Virus record (IMG/VR): IMGVR_UViG_3300027573_000035 | Span: 1-56,369 of that record | DNA: 56,369 bases | Origin: a virus | Direction: 5' to 3' (one strand) | Part shown: positions 41,297 to 49,953 of the stretch, one piece after another | How the letters are laid out: every line of letters starts with the position of its first letter | Position numbering within the stretch: the first letter of the stretch is position 1 | The notes under the pieces: generated by a model | Databases searched by the model: none | Seen by the model: the letters and a program-made list of their open reading frames with translations, nothing else | Told to the model about the DNA's origin: nothing | Translations under genes and position numbers: made by a program

Positions 41297-41622
41297 AAGA
41301 TGAAATCAGTCTGAAGACAGACTTGAATGAAATTGCAAATGACATTGTCAGAATTGCAGACAGGATTGAAGCAGACAATTCAGCAAATGAAGTTGAAGAC
41401 ATCAAAAGTGAATTTTCAGAACTGTCTGACAAACTTAAAGCACTTGCAACTTTTGATGATTCAAATGACCTTATTGGTTATGGAGCAGGAAGTGATGCAC
41501 CTGAAGACAATGGTGGCATTAAAGAAGAAGATGGAATCACGGCACAAAAGGCACCACCTGCCGGAAATCCACCAACAGGAAAACAAGAACCAATCATCAG
41601 GACTGAAGCAAAATCAGCCTAA
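41293..41622 (+). CDS. Hypothetical acidic helical protein (109 aa)
   Basis: The first 60 residues are an amphipathic helical region rich in Asp, Glu, Ile and Leu; the rest is Gly/Pro/Lys-rich and probably disordered. The same frame stays open for 36 codons past the TAA, reaching a second stop at 41733, so readthrough is conceivable but unsupported. No domain recognised. Confidence 0.65.
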   Translation: MKDEISLKTDLNEIANDIVRIADRIEADNSANEVEDIKSEFSELSDKLKALATFDDSNDLIGYGAGSDAPEDNGGIKEEDGITAQKAPPAGNPPTGKQEPIIRTEAKSA

Positions 41623-41962
41623 AAAGAAACCACACAAACCACCACACAAGAAGCACTAAACCCAATGAACATGCACTTGCAGCCAAGGGTGCAAAAAAAA
41701 TGCGGTTGTAAAAGGTCACCATCAGTGGATTAAAAGTTTTCGGCAATTAACAATGAAGAAGCTGATGGTGACTTATAACTTGAAGGATGGTGTCAATGGA
41801 AACACAGTTGCATGAAAGCAGCAGATGACAGTTCAACCCTGTTTCCTTCAACTTTGCTTTTCTGTTTTATTTTAGGTTTTAAAGGGTTAATTTTCAAAAA
41901 ACGGCAGTTTGTTTCCACTTACTGCCTTTTTCTATTATTTTACAAATTCAAAAAAAACCAAT
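41623..41962 (+). other. 340-bp stretch without a confident gene
   Basis: Two tiny frames occur here (22 codons from ATG 41665 and 20 codons from ATG 41753), neither convincing. An 11-base inverted repeat (GTCACCATCAG near 41717-41727 and CTGATGGTGAC at 41761-41771) could fold into a stem with a 33-base loop. A terminator-like stem GGCAGT 41903-41908 / ACTGCC 41921-41926 followed by T bases ends the stretch. It may be a decayed gene or an untranslated RNA. Confidence 0.4.
41903..41931 (+). terminator. Terminator-like hairpin before the ATPase gene
   Basis: GGCAGT 41903-41908 pairs with ACTGCC 41921-41926 and is followed by five T bases. It lies about 30 bases before ATG 41963. Confidence 0.5.
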
Positions 41963-43996
41963 ATGAAAAAAGTAATGCTTCAGCAACTAATTCTGAACAA
42001 CTTCAAAGGCATCAGGACAAAGGACATCACCTTTTCCAAACAGACTGACATTTTTGGCGCAAATGAAACAGGAAAATCAACCTTGTACACTGCTTTCATT
42101 TGGTTAATAACCGGCAAGGATGAACAGGACAGGGAAGATTATCAAATCAAGAACACCAATCAAAAGGAATTGAATGAACTGCCACATGAAGTGACCGGTT
42201 TTATCATGGTCAATTCTGAATCCATTAAATTAAAACGGGTTTACAAGGAAAAGTGGCAAAGGGAAAAAGGTCAAAAAGGAAAGACCTTCAAAGGTCATAC
42301 AACTGATTATTATTGGAATGATGTTCCATTAAGTGCAACAGAATATCAGGCAAAAATTAATGACATCATTCATCCATCAAATGTCAGGTTGTTGACCAAT
42401 GTTTCATACTTCAATCAAATGCATTGGGAAAAACAAAGGAATGTCCTGATGACCATTGCAGGCAATATCACCAATGATGAAGTATTTGAAGAACTTGCCA
42501 CACCTGAAGATGATTATGCAACCTTGATTTTTGTTTTGAACAGTGGCAAGACCATTGATGAATATAAAAAAGAATTGGCGGCAAAAAAAGTCCTGCTGAA
42601 GAAGAAATTGTCAAGTTATGAAACAAGGATTGATGAAGCCAAAAGAAATCAGCCTGAAGCAAAGGATTGGGCCGGTCTTCAGGCTAACTTGGATAAAAGG
42701 GAAGAAGACATCACCAAGCTTGATGCAGCCTTAAATGATGCTTCAATTGCCTTGCAGCAGGCATCAACCAATTATTCAGTTAAAACCAAGGAACTGAATC
42801 AACTGCACTTTAAATTGGAAGACATCAGGAACAAGACAAGGAATGAATTGTTCCAAAGGATTAACAAGGTTGAAAATGATATCCAAGCAACTGAAAATTT
42901 GATAAGTCAGTGCAACCTGAAAATATCAAACCTTCAGAATGCATCTGCTAACAATGGCAGGTTCATTGACAACTATAATAAACGACTTCAGGATAATAAT
43001 GAACAAATCATTGCCTTAAGGAAGGAATGGAAGGAAATCAATGCAACTGCCTTTGTCCTGAATGATGCTGACACCATTTGCCCAACCTGTCATCAACCAC
43101 TTCCTGAAGGTGATTTTGAAGCCAAAAAGGAAACCATGTTGAAGCACTTCAATGATGATAAGCAGAAAAAACTGAACCTGCTTGTTAGCCGGTCAAATGA
43201 AATCAAAACAGCCAATGTTGAATGGCAAAAAAATATTGACAACCTTTCTGCTGACAATTCAAAGGAAATTGAAGCATTGACAAATGAAAAGGAAGCAGCA
43301 AAATTCAAACTGATTGAACTGAAAAAGGCAGCAGCAGCCAACAACAATCATGATGAAACTGAAATCAAGGTTGAAGCATTGTTGAAGCTTAATGGTGATG
43401 CAATGAACCTTGTTGATGATATTAAACAGGTTCAATCTGAAATTGAAAGTCTGAAGTTGCAGGAAAACGGCACCATGAAAAATGATGTCATGGTCATTGA
43501 AAGGGATTCAATCAGGTCTGTCATCAACAGCTTAAGAAAGGAACTTGCAATGAAGCAGGTGGTGGAAGAAACTGATAAAAGAATCAAGGAACTGAAGGAT
43601 GAAGAAAGTCAGACAGCACAAGAAATTGCAGATATTGAAAATCATGAATTTCAGGCTGATGAATACATGAAGGTGAAAATGGATATCCTTGAAAAGAAGG
43701 TCAATGGATTGTTCAAATATGTTCACTTCAGGTTGTTTGATAAGCAGGTGAACGGTCAAACCATTGAAGCCTGCATTTGCGAATATAAGCAGGTGCCATT
43801 TCCAACACTTAACACTGCTGCAAAGATTTTGGCAGGTGTGGACATCATCAACACCTTATCAGACTATTATCAGACATATTTGCCTGTATTTATTGACAAT
43901 CGTGAAAGTGTGACCTTCCTGCCTGAAAGTAAAAGTCAAATCATTTCACTTTATGTTTCAGATGCAGACAAAAATTTAAGGATTCAAAATGTTTAA
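41963..43996 (+). CDS. SbcC/Rad50-like ATPase (677 aa)
   Basis: ATG 41963 is favoured over the in-frame start at 41909, which overlaps the terminator hairpin. Walker A is G-A-N-E-T-G-K-S-T at residues 32-40, after an L-x-N-F-K-G-I start. Long coiled-coil stretches surround a CxxC zinc-hook-like C-P-T-C-H-Q-P near residue 372. The Walker B-like V-F-I-D-N-R-E lies near the C-terminus. This fits Rad50/SbcC or phage gp46-type proteins of DNA end processing, though it is shorter than cellular SbcC. No separate SbcD-type nuclease was recognised nearby. RecT follows. Confidence 0.82.
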   Translation: MKKVMLQQLILNNFKGIRTKDITFSKQTDIFGANETGKSTLYTAFIWLITGKDEQDREDYQIKNTNQKELNELPHEVTGFIMVNSESIKLKRVYKEKWQREKGQKGKTFKGHTTDYYWNDVPLSATEYQAKINDIIHPSNVRLLTNVSYFNQMHWEKQRNVLMTIAGNITNDEVFEELATPEDDYATLIFVLNSGKTIDEYKKELAAKKVLLKKKLSSYETRIDEAKRNQPEAKDWAGLQANLDKREEDITKLDAALNDASIALQQASTNYSVKTKELNQLHFKLEDIRNKTRNELFQRINKVENDIQATENLISQCNLKISNLQNASANNGRFIDNYNKRLQDNNEQIIALRKEWKEINATAFVLNDADTICPTCHQPLPEGDFEAKKETMLKHFNDDKQKKLNLLVSRSNEIKTANVEWQKNIDNLSADNSKEIEALTNEKEAAKFKLIELKKAAAANNNHDETEIKVEALLKLNGDAMNLVDDIKQVQSEIESLKLQENGTMKNDVMVIERDSIRSVINSLRKELAMKQVVEETDKRIKELKDEESQTAQEIADIENHEFQADEYMKVKMDILEKKVNGLFKYVHFRLFDKQVNGQTIEACICEYKQVPFPTLNTAAKILAGVDIINTLSDYYQTYLPVFIDNRESVTFLPESKSQIISLYVSDADKNLRIQNV

Positions 43997-44027
43997 TTTA
44001 TATTAGTAAACCAATAAAATTTTAATT

Positions 44028-44882
44028 ATGGAACCATCACCAACCAACCAAGCAGGCAATCAACTTGCCACCACCACCAACAAACCATTGTCCAAAAAAG
44101 ACATCCTGATTAACATGCTTGATGCACCAAGCATCAAGAAACAGTTCAGTGAAATACTGAAGGATAATGCAGCAACCTTTTTAGGGTCCATCCTTGACTT
44201 ATTCAATACTGATTCAACCTTGCAACAGTGTGAACCTTCAGACCTTATTAAAGAAGCTTTAAAGGCTGCTGTCATGAAGCTTCCTATAAACAAATCACTT
44301 GGTTATGCTTATATTATCCCGTATTTTGAAAACAAAAATATCAATGGTCAATGGATTAAAAAGCTTGTTCCCCAATTTCAGATTGGTTATAAAGGACTGA
44401 TTCAAATGGCAATCAGAACACAACAATATAAATTCATCAATGCTGATGCTGTCTTTGAAGGTGAATTTCAAAGGAAGGATAAATTGTCAGGTGAATTTGA
44501 CATGAATGGAACAAAGACAAGTGATGTTGTGACCGGTTATTTTGCTTATATACAGATGTTGAATGGATTCAGCAAAACATTGTTCATGACCAAGGAACAG
44601 GTTTTGATTCATGCAAAAAAATATTCAAAGGCATATGGCAATGCAGGTGGACCATGGCAGAAGGATTTTGATGCAATGGCACTTAAGACGGTCTTAAGGA
44701 ACCTGCTTTCACATTATGGATATCTGTCAATTGAAATGGTTCAGACCATCAGCAAAGACCTTGAAGATGATTCTGTTGAAGATGTGGTTGCAGAAGAAAT
44801 AAAGAACAATGCCAACAGTGAAGTCATGCAATTCACTGATGCTGAAGTTGTGAAGGAAGATGATTCAGAATGTCCAATATGA
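44028..44882 (+). CDS. recT: RecT single-strand annealing protein (284 aa)
   Basis: The order of segments matches RecT proteins: L-P-I-N-K-S-L-G-Y-A-Y-I-I-P-Y near residues 88-102, P-Q-F-Q-I-G-Y-K-G-L-I-Q-M-A near 118-132, and the later G-G-P-W-x-x-D-F-D-A-M-A-L-K-T-V-L-R-N-L-L near 206-227. RecT anneals complementary strands during phage recombination, normally after end resection; here the SbcC-like ATPase precedes it. Size is typical. The leader AAACCAATAAAA at 44008-44019 supports ATG 44028. The C-terminus is acidic. Confidence 0.92.
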   Translation: MEPSPTNQAGNQLATTTNKPLSKKDILINMLDAPSIKKQFSEILKDNAATFLGSILDLFNTDSTLQQCEPSDLIKEALKAAVMKLPINKSLGYAYIIPYFENKNINGQWIKKLVPQFQIGYKGLIQMAIRTQQYKFINADAVFEGEFQRKDKLSGEFDMNGTKTSDVVTGYFAYIQMLNGFSKTLFMTKEQVLIHAKKYSKAYGNAGGPWQKDFDAMALKTVLRNLLSHYGYLSIEMVQTISKDLEDDSVEDVVAEEIKNNANSEVMQFTDAEVVKEDDSECPI

Positions 44883-45094
44883 AAAAAGGAATATCATATA
44901 TCAGTATTTCAGATGAAGACAAAAATCATTCATTAATTAAAGAACTGAATAAAAAAGGTATTTATGAAATTGAATTGATTTATGCATCACATTGGGCAAC
45001 TGATGCAGGATGGACAATGGTTAAATCAACAATTGGTGCAGTTTGGTTGGGTTTTACAAAAAAGGAAGCTATAAAAACAATTATGAAACTTTAA
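44870..45094 (+). CDS. Hypothetical protein (74 aa)
   Basis: Starts inside the end of recT (13-base overlap), so translation is probably coupled. The small alpha/beta protein contains S-H-W-A-T-D-A-G-W-T and a Lys-rich C-terminal helix. No family recognised. It could act with RecT, suggested only by coupling. Confidence 0.65.
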   Translation: MSNMKKGISYISISDEDKNHSLIKELNKKGIYEIELIYASHWATDAGWTMVKSTIGAVWLGFTKKEAIKTIMKL

Positions 45095-45104
45095 AAAATG
45101 AATC

Positions 45105-45740
45105 ATGAAAGTGCTTGTGGCATGTGAAACTTCAGGAACAGTCAGAAATGCATTCATTGCAAAAGGTCATGATGCATGGTCATGTGATTTGGAACCTGCT
45201 GAAGATAATTCAAGCAAGCACTTTCAATGTGATATCAGGGATGTTTTCAGCCTTGGTTTTGATTTGATGGTTGCACATCCACCATGTACACATCTTGCAT
45301 CATCAGGTGCCAAGCATTTCAAACAAAAGATATTGGATGGAAGGCAAAAGGAAGCAATTGATTTTTTCATGCTGTTCACAAAAACCAACATTCCAAGATG
45401 GTGCATTGAAAATCCACAAGGCATCATGTCAACCATTTACAGGAAGCCAGACCAAATTTTTCATCCATACCATTTTGGTGACCCTGCACAAAAGACCACA
45501 CATATTTGGCTGCATGGTCTTCCAAAATTGGTTGCCACTCATTATGATGCACCTTTATTTGGGGAATCAATTGACAAGGGTGAATTTTATAAATTCAGGA
45601 CCAAGGCAGGCAAAATCAAGACACAACCAATGTGGTTTGCAAAGGCATTCCTTCAGGCTGACAATTCCAATCGGGCAAAAGACAGAAGATTCATTTATCC
45701 TGGGTTTGCAGCAGCCATTGCAAATCAGTGGAACTTTTAA
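45105..45740 (+). CDS. C5-cytosine methyltransferase-like protein (211 aa)
   Basis: Residues 4-16 resemble the SAM-binding motif start (V-A-C-E-T-S-G-T-V-R). A-H-P-P-C-T at 57-62 gives the catalytic P-P-C (Cys61), and C-I-E-N-P at 100-104 gives the E-N-P motif. F-G-D-P-A-Q-K-T-T-H-I-W-L is a recurrent segment of these compact phage proteins. A separate target-recognition domain is not visible and the protein is about half the size of a typical methyltransferase, so it may be a truncated, non-standard or host-dependent enzyme. Candidate role: phage DNA modification. Confidence 0.75.
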   Translation: MKVLVACETSGTVRNAFIAKGHDAWSCDLEPAEDNSSKHFQCDIRDVFSLGFDLMVAHPPCTHLASSGAKHFKQKILDGRQKEAIDFFMLFTKTNIPRWCIENPQGIMSTIYRKPDQIFHPYHFGDPAQKTTHIWLHGLPKLVATHYDAPLFGESIDKGEFYKFRTKAGKIKTQPMWFAKAFLQADNSNRAKDRRFIYPGFAAAIANQWNF

Positions 45741-45759
45741 ATAAAACCAATTTAATAAA

Positions 45760-46491
45760 ATGCTTTTAAAAATACTTGGAAGCAATTCAGCAGGCAATTG
45801 TTATATACTTGAATCAACATCTGAAACATTAATCATTGAAGCAGGTGTTGGAATGAAGCAGATTGTGAAAGGATTAAACTTCAATCTGCTGAAAGTGAAA
45901 GGTTGCCTTATTACACATTCACATCAGGACCATTGCAAATCTGCTTTAAAGCTTATGCAGGCAGGTGTGAACACTTACATGACAAGGGGTGAAGCTTCAG
46001 CAATTAACCTGCCTGCATACCATCACAGATTGGCATATATAAGTGCCGGAAATAGTTTCTTCATTGGCAACTTTCAGGTCATGCCATTTGCCATCAAGCA
46101 TGATACACCTGAACCAGTTGGTTTTTTAATCAAGCATGAAGAAATAGGAACAACCCTTTTTCTGACTGATTCTTATTATAGTCAATATAAATTTCCTGCA
46201 CTGAACAACATCATCCTTGAATGCAATTATGATTTAGACATCATCAATGCCAATGAAACACCACAATTTTTGAAGGACAGGATATTTCAGTCACATATGA
46301 ACCTGAAGACGTGCAAGGAACTTCTTGCTGCAAATGATTTGACATCAGTGAACAATATTGTCATCATTCACCTGTCAAACACCAATTCAGATGCAGACAG
46401 GTTCAAAAAGGAAATCAGTGACTTGACAGGAAAGACAATCACCATTGCAGATGCAGGTATGACCATTCAATTTGATAAATTTCCAATATGA
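45760..46491 (+). CDS. MBL-fold metallo-hydrolase (243 aa)
   Basis: The H-S-H-Q-D-H motif at residues 53-58 is the HxHxDH signature of the metallo-beta-lactamase fold. It is preceded by G-S-N-S-A-G-N-C-Y-I and followed by F-L-T-D-S-Y-Y, E-C-N-Y-D and a late I-I-H-L-S-N segment. In phages such YycJ-like proteins are of unknown use; phosphodiesterase or nucleic-acid hydrolase activity is common in the fold. The protein lies between two methyltransferase-like genes. Its stop overlaps the next start. Confidence 0.85.
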   Translation: MLLKILGSNSAGNCYILESTSETLIIEAGVGMKQIVKGLNFNLLKVKGCLITHSHQDHCKSALKLMQAGVNTYMTRGEASAINLPAYHHRLAYISAGNSFFIGNFQVMPFAIKHDTPEPVGFLIKHEEIGTTLFLTDSYYSQYKFPALNNIILECNYDLDIINANETPQFLKDRIFQSHMNLKTCKELLAANDLTSVNNIVIIHLSNTNSDADRFKKEISDLTGKTITIADAGMTIQFDKFPI

Positions 46492-46709
46492 TTGATGATA
46501 CATTTTTAAAAGAAAATGGTTTTGTTAAAGAAGAAAAAGATGGTGTTTATGATTTATGGATGTTTAAAGGCACCAACATTTTATTCAGGCAAAAGAAAGG
46601 TGCCAAATTTGGAACCATTGGAATTGACTTGAATGGTTGTTTCTTTTTTGCAATCAGCAAGAAACTTTTTTTTAAATACGAATTAAAACAAATAATTGAT
46701 TCTTTATGA
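46488..46709 (+). CDS. Hypothetical protein (73 aa)
   Basis: Starts in an ATGA overlap and ends in another. It contains a beta-rich middle with Gly/Thr and a Phe-rich C-terminal helix (F-F-F-A-I-S-K-K-L-F-F-K). No domain. It lies between the MBL hydrolase and the methyltransferase genes. Confidence 0.65.
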   Translation: MIDDTFLKENGFVKEEKDGVYDLWMFKGTNILFRQKKGAKFGTIGIDLNGCFFFAISKKLFFKYELKQIIDSL

Positions 46710-47368
46710 TGGAAGGTGTTTATGACTTGTTTAAGGACAAGGAAGAAAAAGGAAGTGCAACCATTAAAAGGTTCACCATTAATGACAAAGATGCAAGATT
46801 CCACAACATCAGTTGCATGATGAATGATGGTGGTGCAATTGATTTTGTAAAAGCAGGCAATTATGTCAAACTGATAATTGACCGTGAAATTTTCATGTCA
46901 GATACACCAATGGAAAGAAGGTCAAATATTCAGTTTGTTTCAAATGCAAATGGCAGGGTCTTCATTGCTGGTTTAGGCATTGGATTGATTGTCCACAACA
47001 TCCTGAAGAAAAAGGAAGTGACTGAAGTGGTGGTCATTGAAAGCAATCAGGATGTCATTGATTTGGTTGGTCCTAAATTCAGCCATGACAGCAGGGTGAA
47101 GATTGTCCATGGTGATGTGTTGGAATTTATGCCGGTCAAAGGTGACTTGTATGATACAGTTTATTTTGACATATGGTGTGACATCAGTGACAGGAACTAT
47201 CCACAAATGAAACTGCTTCATAAAAGGTGGAAGTATAATTTAAACAGGCAGAATCCAAATGCCTTCATTGATTCATGGTCAAAGGACAGGGTGAAAAAAA
47301 TGGCAAGGCAGGACAAATATGAAAGCTTCAATTCAATAATTGAACGATTGTCCAAAAAAATATCTTGA
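46706..47368 (+). CDS. SAM-dependent methyltransferase, spermidine-synthase-like fold (220 aa)
   Basis: Residues 85-95 (V-F-I-A-G-L-G-I-G-L-I) form the glycine-rich SAM site, V-V-V-I-E-S-N-Q near 108 provides the acidic ribose-binding residue, and V-K-I-V-H-G-D-V-L-E-F plus Y-D-T-V-Y-F-D-I-W complete the Rossmann methyltransferase pattern seen in spermidine-synthase-like proteins. Substrate unknown: polyamines, small molecules or macromolecules are possible. A terminator follows. Confidence 0.78.
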   Translation: MMEGVYDLFKDKEEKGSATIKRFTINDKDARFHNISCMMNDGGAIDFVKAGNYVKLIIDREIFMSDTPMERRSNIQFVSNANGRVFIAGLGIGLIVHNILKKKEVTEVVVIESNQDVIDLVGPKFSHDSRVKIVHGDVLEFMPVKGDLYDTVYFDIWCDISDRNYPQMKLLHKRWKYNLNRQNPNAFIDSWSKDRVKKMARQDKYESFNSIIERLSKKIS

Positions 47369-47381
47369 TGAAATGTCCAAG

Positions 47382-47405
47382 GCAGGCAGCAATGCCTGCT
47401 TTTTT
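47382..47405 (+). terminator. Intrinsic terminator after the methyltransferase block
   Basis: GCAGGCA 47382-47388 pairs with TGCCTGC 47393-47399, followed by six T bases. It precedes a new promoter at 47428. Confidence 0.8.
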
Positions 47406-47427
47406 CTTTTTCAATTGTCCAAAAATA

Positions 47428-47481
47428 TTTGGTAGTATCAATAAATCACTTATTTTTGGTCTTTCTTTAAAACCAATAAAA
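47428..47481 (+). promoter_or_regulatory. Promoter plus leader element, exact TAnnTTTG
   Basis: TTTGG 47428-47432, 18 bases, then TATTTTTG 47451-47458, followed by AAAACCAATAAAA at 47469-47481 and ATG 47491. It starts the block of small genes leading to replication. Confidence 0.75.
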
Positions 47482-47490
47482 CAGACAGTC

Positions 47491-47934
47491 ATGCATTCCT
47501 TACCGGTTAAAAGTCAGAAAAAGTTTGAAGCAGCAGTTGAAGCACTTGCACCATTTGCAGGTTCAATTGACCCTTATGTGAAAAAATATCATACATATTA
47601 TTCAGGATGGTGCAAGTCACTTGCAGCAGGTGGATTCAAGACCAAATTTTCTGCAACACTTCATGCACAAAATGACCCGAAAGAAATTGTTGAAACTGTA
47701 TGCAGACTTGCATTCTTTAACAGCATTCAGAATAATTGGATGGCACCTTATCTAACAACAGGTTTATACAGTATTGATTTGCAAAACATGCTGCTGACAT
47801 TGGTCAAGGTGATTGACCCTGCAAAACAATATATTATCAAGACCATTCCTTCATCATGGGAAAGGGTTGATGCAAAGCACAATATTTTGAAAGTCATCCT
47901 GAATCAAGAAGACTATTATTCAAAATTCATTTAA
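47491..47934 (+). CDS. Hypothetical protein (147 aa)
   Basis: ATG 47491 follows the promoter and leader; an upstream extension to 47365 would run through the terminator. The protein is mostly helical with H-T-Y-Y-S-G-W and W-M-A-P-Y-L segments. No family recognised. Confidence 0.7.
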   Translation: MHSLPVKSQKKFEAAVEALAPFAGSIDPYVKKYHTYYSGWCKSLAAGGFKTKFSATLHAQNDPKEIVETVCRLAFFNSIQNNWMAPYLTTGLYSIDLQNMLLTLVKVIDPAKQYIIKTIPSSWERVDAKHNILKVILNQEDYYSKFI

Positions 47935-47961
47935 TAACCAAACCAATAAAATCAAATCATC

Positions 47962-48180
47962 ATGGAAAAAGGGAATATCATAAAACGGAAAATGAAATGT
48001 CATGATGGTAAAGTCAGAACAGTTGATTGCATGTTAATTTCAATCTTTAAAACCCAATCAAGACAGATGAACCCTGATACATTGCAACCTGTTGGTGATT
48101 GGGAAGATTGCTTTTCATGTGTTGTTAAATGGACTGACACAAACGGTATATTGAGAACAGATAATATAACATTAAAATAA
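47962..48180 (+). CDS. Hypothetical small protein (72 aa)
   Basis: A leader element at 47940-47951 precedes ATG 47962. The product is beta-rich with a basic N-terminus and Cys residues. No family recognised; it belongs to a run of separately led small genes. Confidence 0.6.
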   Translation: MEKGNIIKRKMKCHDGKVRTVDCMLISIFKTQSRQMNPDTLQPVGDWEDCFSCVVKWTDTNGILRTDNITLK

Positions 48181-48191
48181 AATCAAAAATC

Positions 48192-48419
48192 ATGACAAGC
48201 AATCAAATGAAAAAAGGTCTTAATGCTGAAATCAAATCAGCAGGCTTTTCCAACACAATCAAGGAAGTATCTGAAGTAGGTGTCAACACCTGCCTGAACT
48301 TCAATTTTCATGTCAGTCCTGAATTGAAACAATGGCTGAATAAAAGGTTCATCCATGGCATTTATCACATTGATACAATGCAATCCTTTGTTGTCATCAA
48401 AACACCAAATCAAAAATAA
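48192..48419 (+). CDS. Hypothetical small protein (75 aa)
   Basis: Begins 11 bases after the previous stop. The sequence has a mixed alpha/beta pattern with a Phe/His-rich middle. A hairpin (GGCAGGC 48427-48433 / GCCTGCC 48440-48446) follows without a clear T tract. Function unknown. Confidence 0.6.
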   Translation: MTSNQMKKGLNAEIKSAGFSNTIKEVSEVGVNTCLNFNFHVSPELKQWLNKRFIHGIYHIDTMQSFVVIKTPNQK

Positions 48420-48477
48420 AAAAACCGGCAGGCTGAAATGCCTGCCATTTTCATCAAACCAATAAAATCAAATTACA

Positions 48478-48702
48478 ATGCAACTTCAAAATTTTGGCAA
48501 TGCAAAAATCAAATTAATCAATCATTGTTTTAAACAAGGTATGACAACAGAACAAACTGATGATGTTGTTGAATTAGCTTTCAGGATGGCATCTGCCTTG
48601 GTTGCAGATACAACTTCAAGACTTGGAAAAGAACTTGAAAATATTGACAGTTATATTGGTGCCTACCAATGGGAATTGTCAACTGAAAAATCAAAATCTT
48701 AA
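48478..48702 (+). CDS. Hypothetical small helical protein (74 aa)
   Basis: ATG 48478 follows a leader element at 48456-48466. The product is helical with hydrophobic and acidic residues alternating and could be a coiled-coil partner. No domain recognised. Confidence 0.6.
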   Translation: MQLQNFGNAKIKLINHCFKQGMTTEQTDDVVELAFRMASALVADTTSRLGKELENIDSYIGAYQWELSTEKSKS

Positions 48703-48705
48703 ACC

Positions 48706-48879
48706 ATGGAAAAAAAATATCTTCATTGCACTGTCATCAATAATGGTGGCACCATGTTCACCAATCCTTTAAAATTAAGTGAAGCACATTATATCAGTCA
48801 ACTTGCACAAGAAAATAAACAAGTTCTTGTTAAGCTGATGATTTGCAGTGCAGCACAATACAAATCAATTTTTGGATAA
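48706..48879 (+). CDS. Hypothetical small protein (57 aa)
   Basis: A 57-residue frame starts three bases after the previous stop. It contains two Cys residues, a G-G-T-M-F turn and a helical C-terminus. The short length makes it easy to miss, but its spacing matches the neighbours. No function. Confidence 0.6.
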   Translation: MEKKYLHCTVINNGGTMFTNPLKLSEAHYISQLAQENKQVLVKLMICSAAQYKSIFG

Positions 48880-48895
48880 TTAAAATCAATCAATC

Positions 48896-49234
48896 ATGGA
48901 CATTCAAGGACATTTAATCAAGGACAGTGAAATCATTGGCATTGGACCATTGATGAACATTCAATCAGAAAGTCAAATTGGCAAAATCTACAATTCAAGA
49001 AAATTGTTTTATGACATCCACCTGAAGGAAAGGTCAATCAGTATTGAAAGCAATTATCTGAATATTGGTTATGATAAAGCAAGCACTGAAGAAGAACAGG
49101 CAAGGGAAAAATGGTATGAATTTATAAAAGATTATAGTGGTGTGAAGAAGGTCATTGAAGGATTAATCAACCCAATCAAAAATGATTTGAATAAAATATT
49201 GAATGAACAAAAAAACCAAACACATGAAAAGTAA
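48896..49234 (+). CDS. Hypothetical protein (112 aa)
   Basis: An N-terminal I-K-D-S-E-I-I-G-I-G segment is shared with the early protein at 2031-2243. The rest is helical with a Lys/Asn-rich end that overlaps the next gene. No known domain. Confidence 0.65.
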   Translation: MDIQGHLIKDSEIIGIGPLMNIQSESQIGKIYNSRKLFYDIHLKERSISIESNYLNIGYDKASTEEEQAREKWYEFIKDYSGVKKVIEGLINPIKNDLNKILNEQKNQTHEK

Positions 49235-49457
49235 ATTTGAATTTAAAACTGAAAATGATTGGAATGAATATTTGGTGCAGTATTATGCAGGACTTGCCAT
49301 GGCTGCAATGCTGTCCAATCCAAGAACAATTGAACTGATGGAAATGCAAACGGCACCTGCTGACAAGACAAGGCAGGTTGCAAATCAGGCTGTTCTTTAT
49401 GCAGCAAATTTGGCTTATGTTATTGATAAGTTTCACATAAAAGATGAAGCAGCATGA
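49224..49457 (+). CDS. Hypothetical helical protein (77 aa)
   Basis: ATG 49224 overlaps the previous stop; ATG 49203 is an in-frame alternative adding seven residues. The sequence is helical and Ala/Met-rich. It ends in a four-base overlap with the following gene. No function assigned. Confidence 0.6.
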   Translation: MKSKFEFKTENDWNEYLVQYYAGLAMAAMLSNPRTIELMEMQTAPADKTRQVANQAVLYAANLAYVIDKFHIKDEAA

Positions 49458-49867
49458 AACCAACCAACATTGCCACCAAGGAAGGCATTTATAAGCTTAT
49501 TGATGAAGTCCAATCCTTTTTGGAAGCACATTATGCTTCAGACAATATAACAGCCTGTTTGGACCGTTTAAGAAGCTTGGAAGGATATCTTGCAACAACC
49601 GGCAAGGCACTTGCTGATGCCAAATATCTTTTAAGGGAAATGACTGAAGCTTCAATCTCAACAATTAAAACCCTGCATCCTGAACTGTCACCTTCAATAC
49701 TTTCAAAACTTATTGAAAGTTTGTGCCGTGAAAATGCCTACATGGTGGACAGGTTGGACCGGCAAAATTCCGGTTGTGTTCATCAGATTGATGCAACAAG
49801 GACCACAATATCAACCCTTAAGGAAGAAATGAAAATAAGTTCTTATTTTGAAGGAAAAGGACCATAA
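49454..49867 (+). CDS. Hypothetical helical protein (137 aa)
   Basis: Starts in an ATGA overlap. Long Leu/Glu/Arg-rich helices and a central L-S-P-S-I-L-S-K-L segment suggest a coiled-coil or helical bundle. No family recognised. It is followed by a terminator and inverted repeats before the replication genes. Confidence 0.65.
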   Translation: MKPTNIATKEGIYKLIDEVQSFLEAHYASDNITACLDRLRSLEGYLATTGKALADAKYLLREMTEASISTIKTLHPELSPSILSKLIESLCRENAYMVDRLDRQNSGCVHQIDATRTTISTLKEEMKISSYFEGKGP

Positions 49868-49953
49868 ATTGCCATCCCTTTTCAATTTTAGTTGCCATGC
49901 AGGAAGCTTATCAATTAACAGATAATTCACCACCTTTCCGGCAGATATTAAAA

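Noticed and set aside
41909-41962. N-terminal extension of the SbcC-like ATPase
   Set aside because: Hydrophobic and upstream of the A-rich leader; the conserved start of the family aligns with ATG 41963.
41812-42048. 78-codon frame before the SbcC-like gene
   Set aside because: It overlaps the terminator-like hairpin and the N-terminal codons of the ATPase in another frame and has poor composition. It may be a remnant but is not supported.
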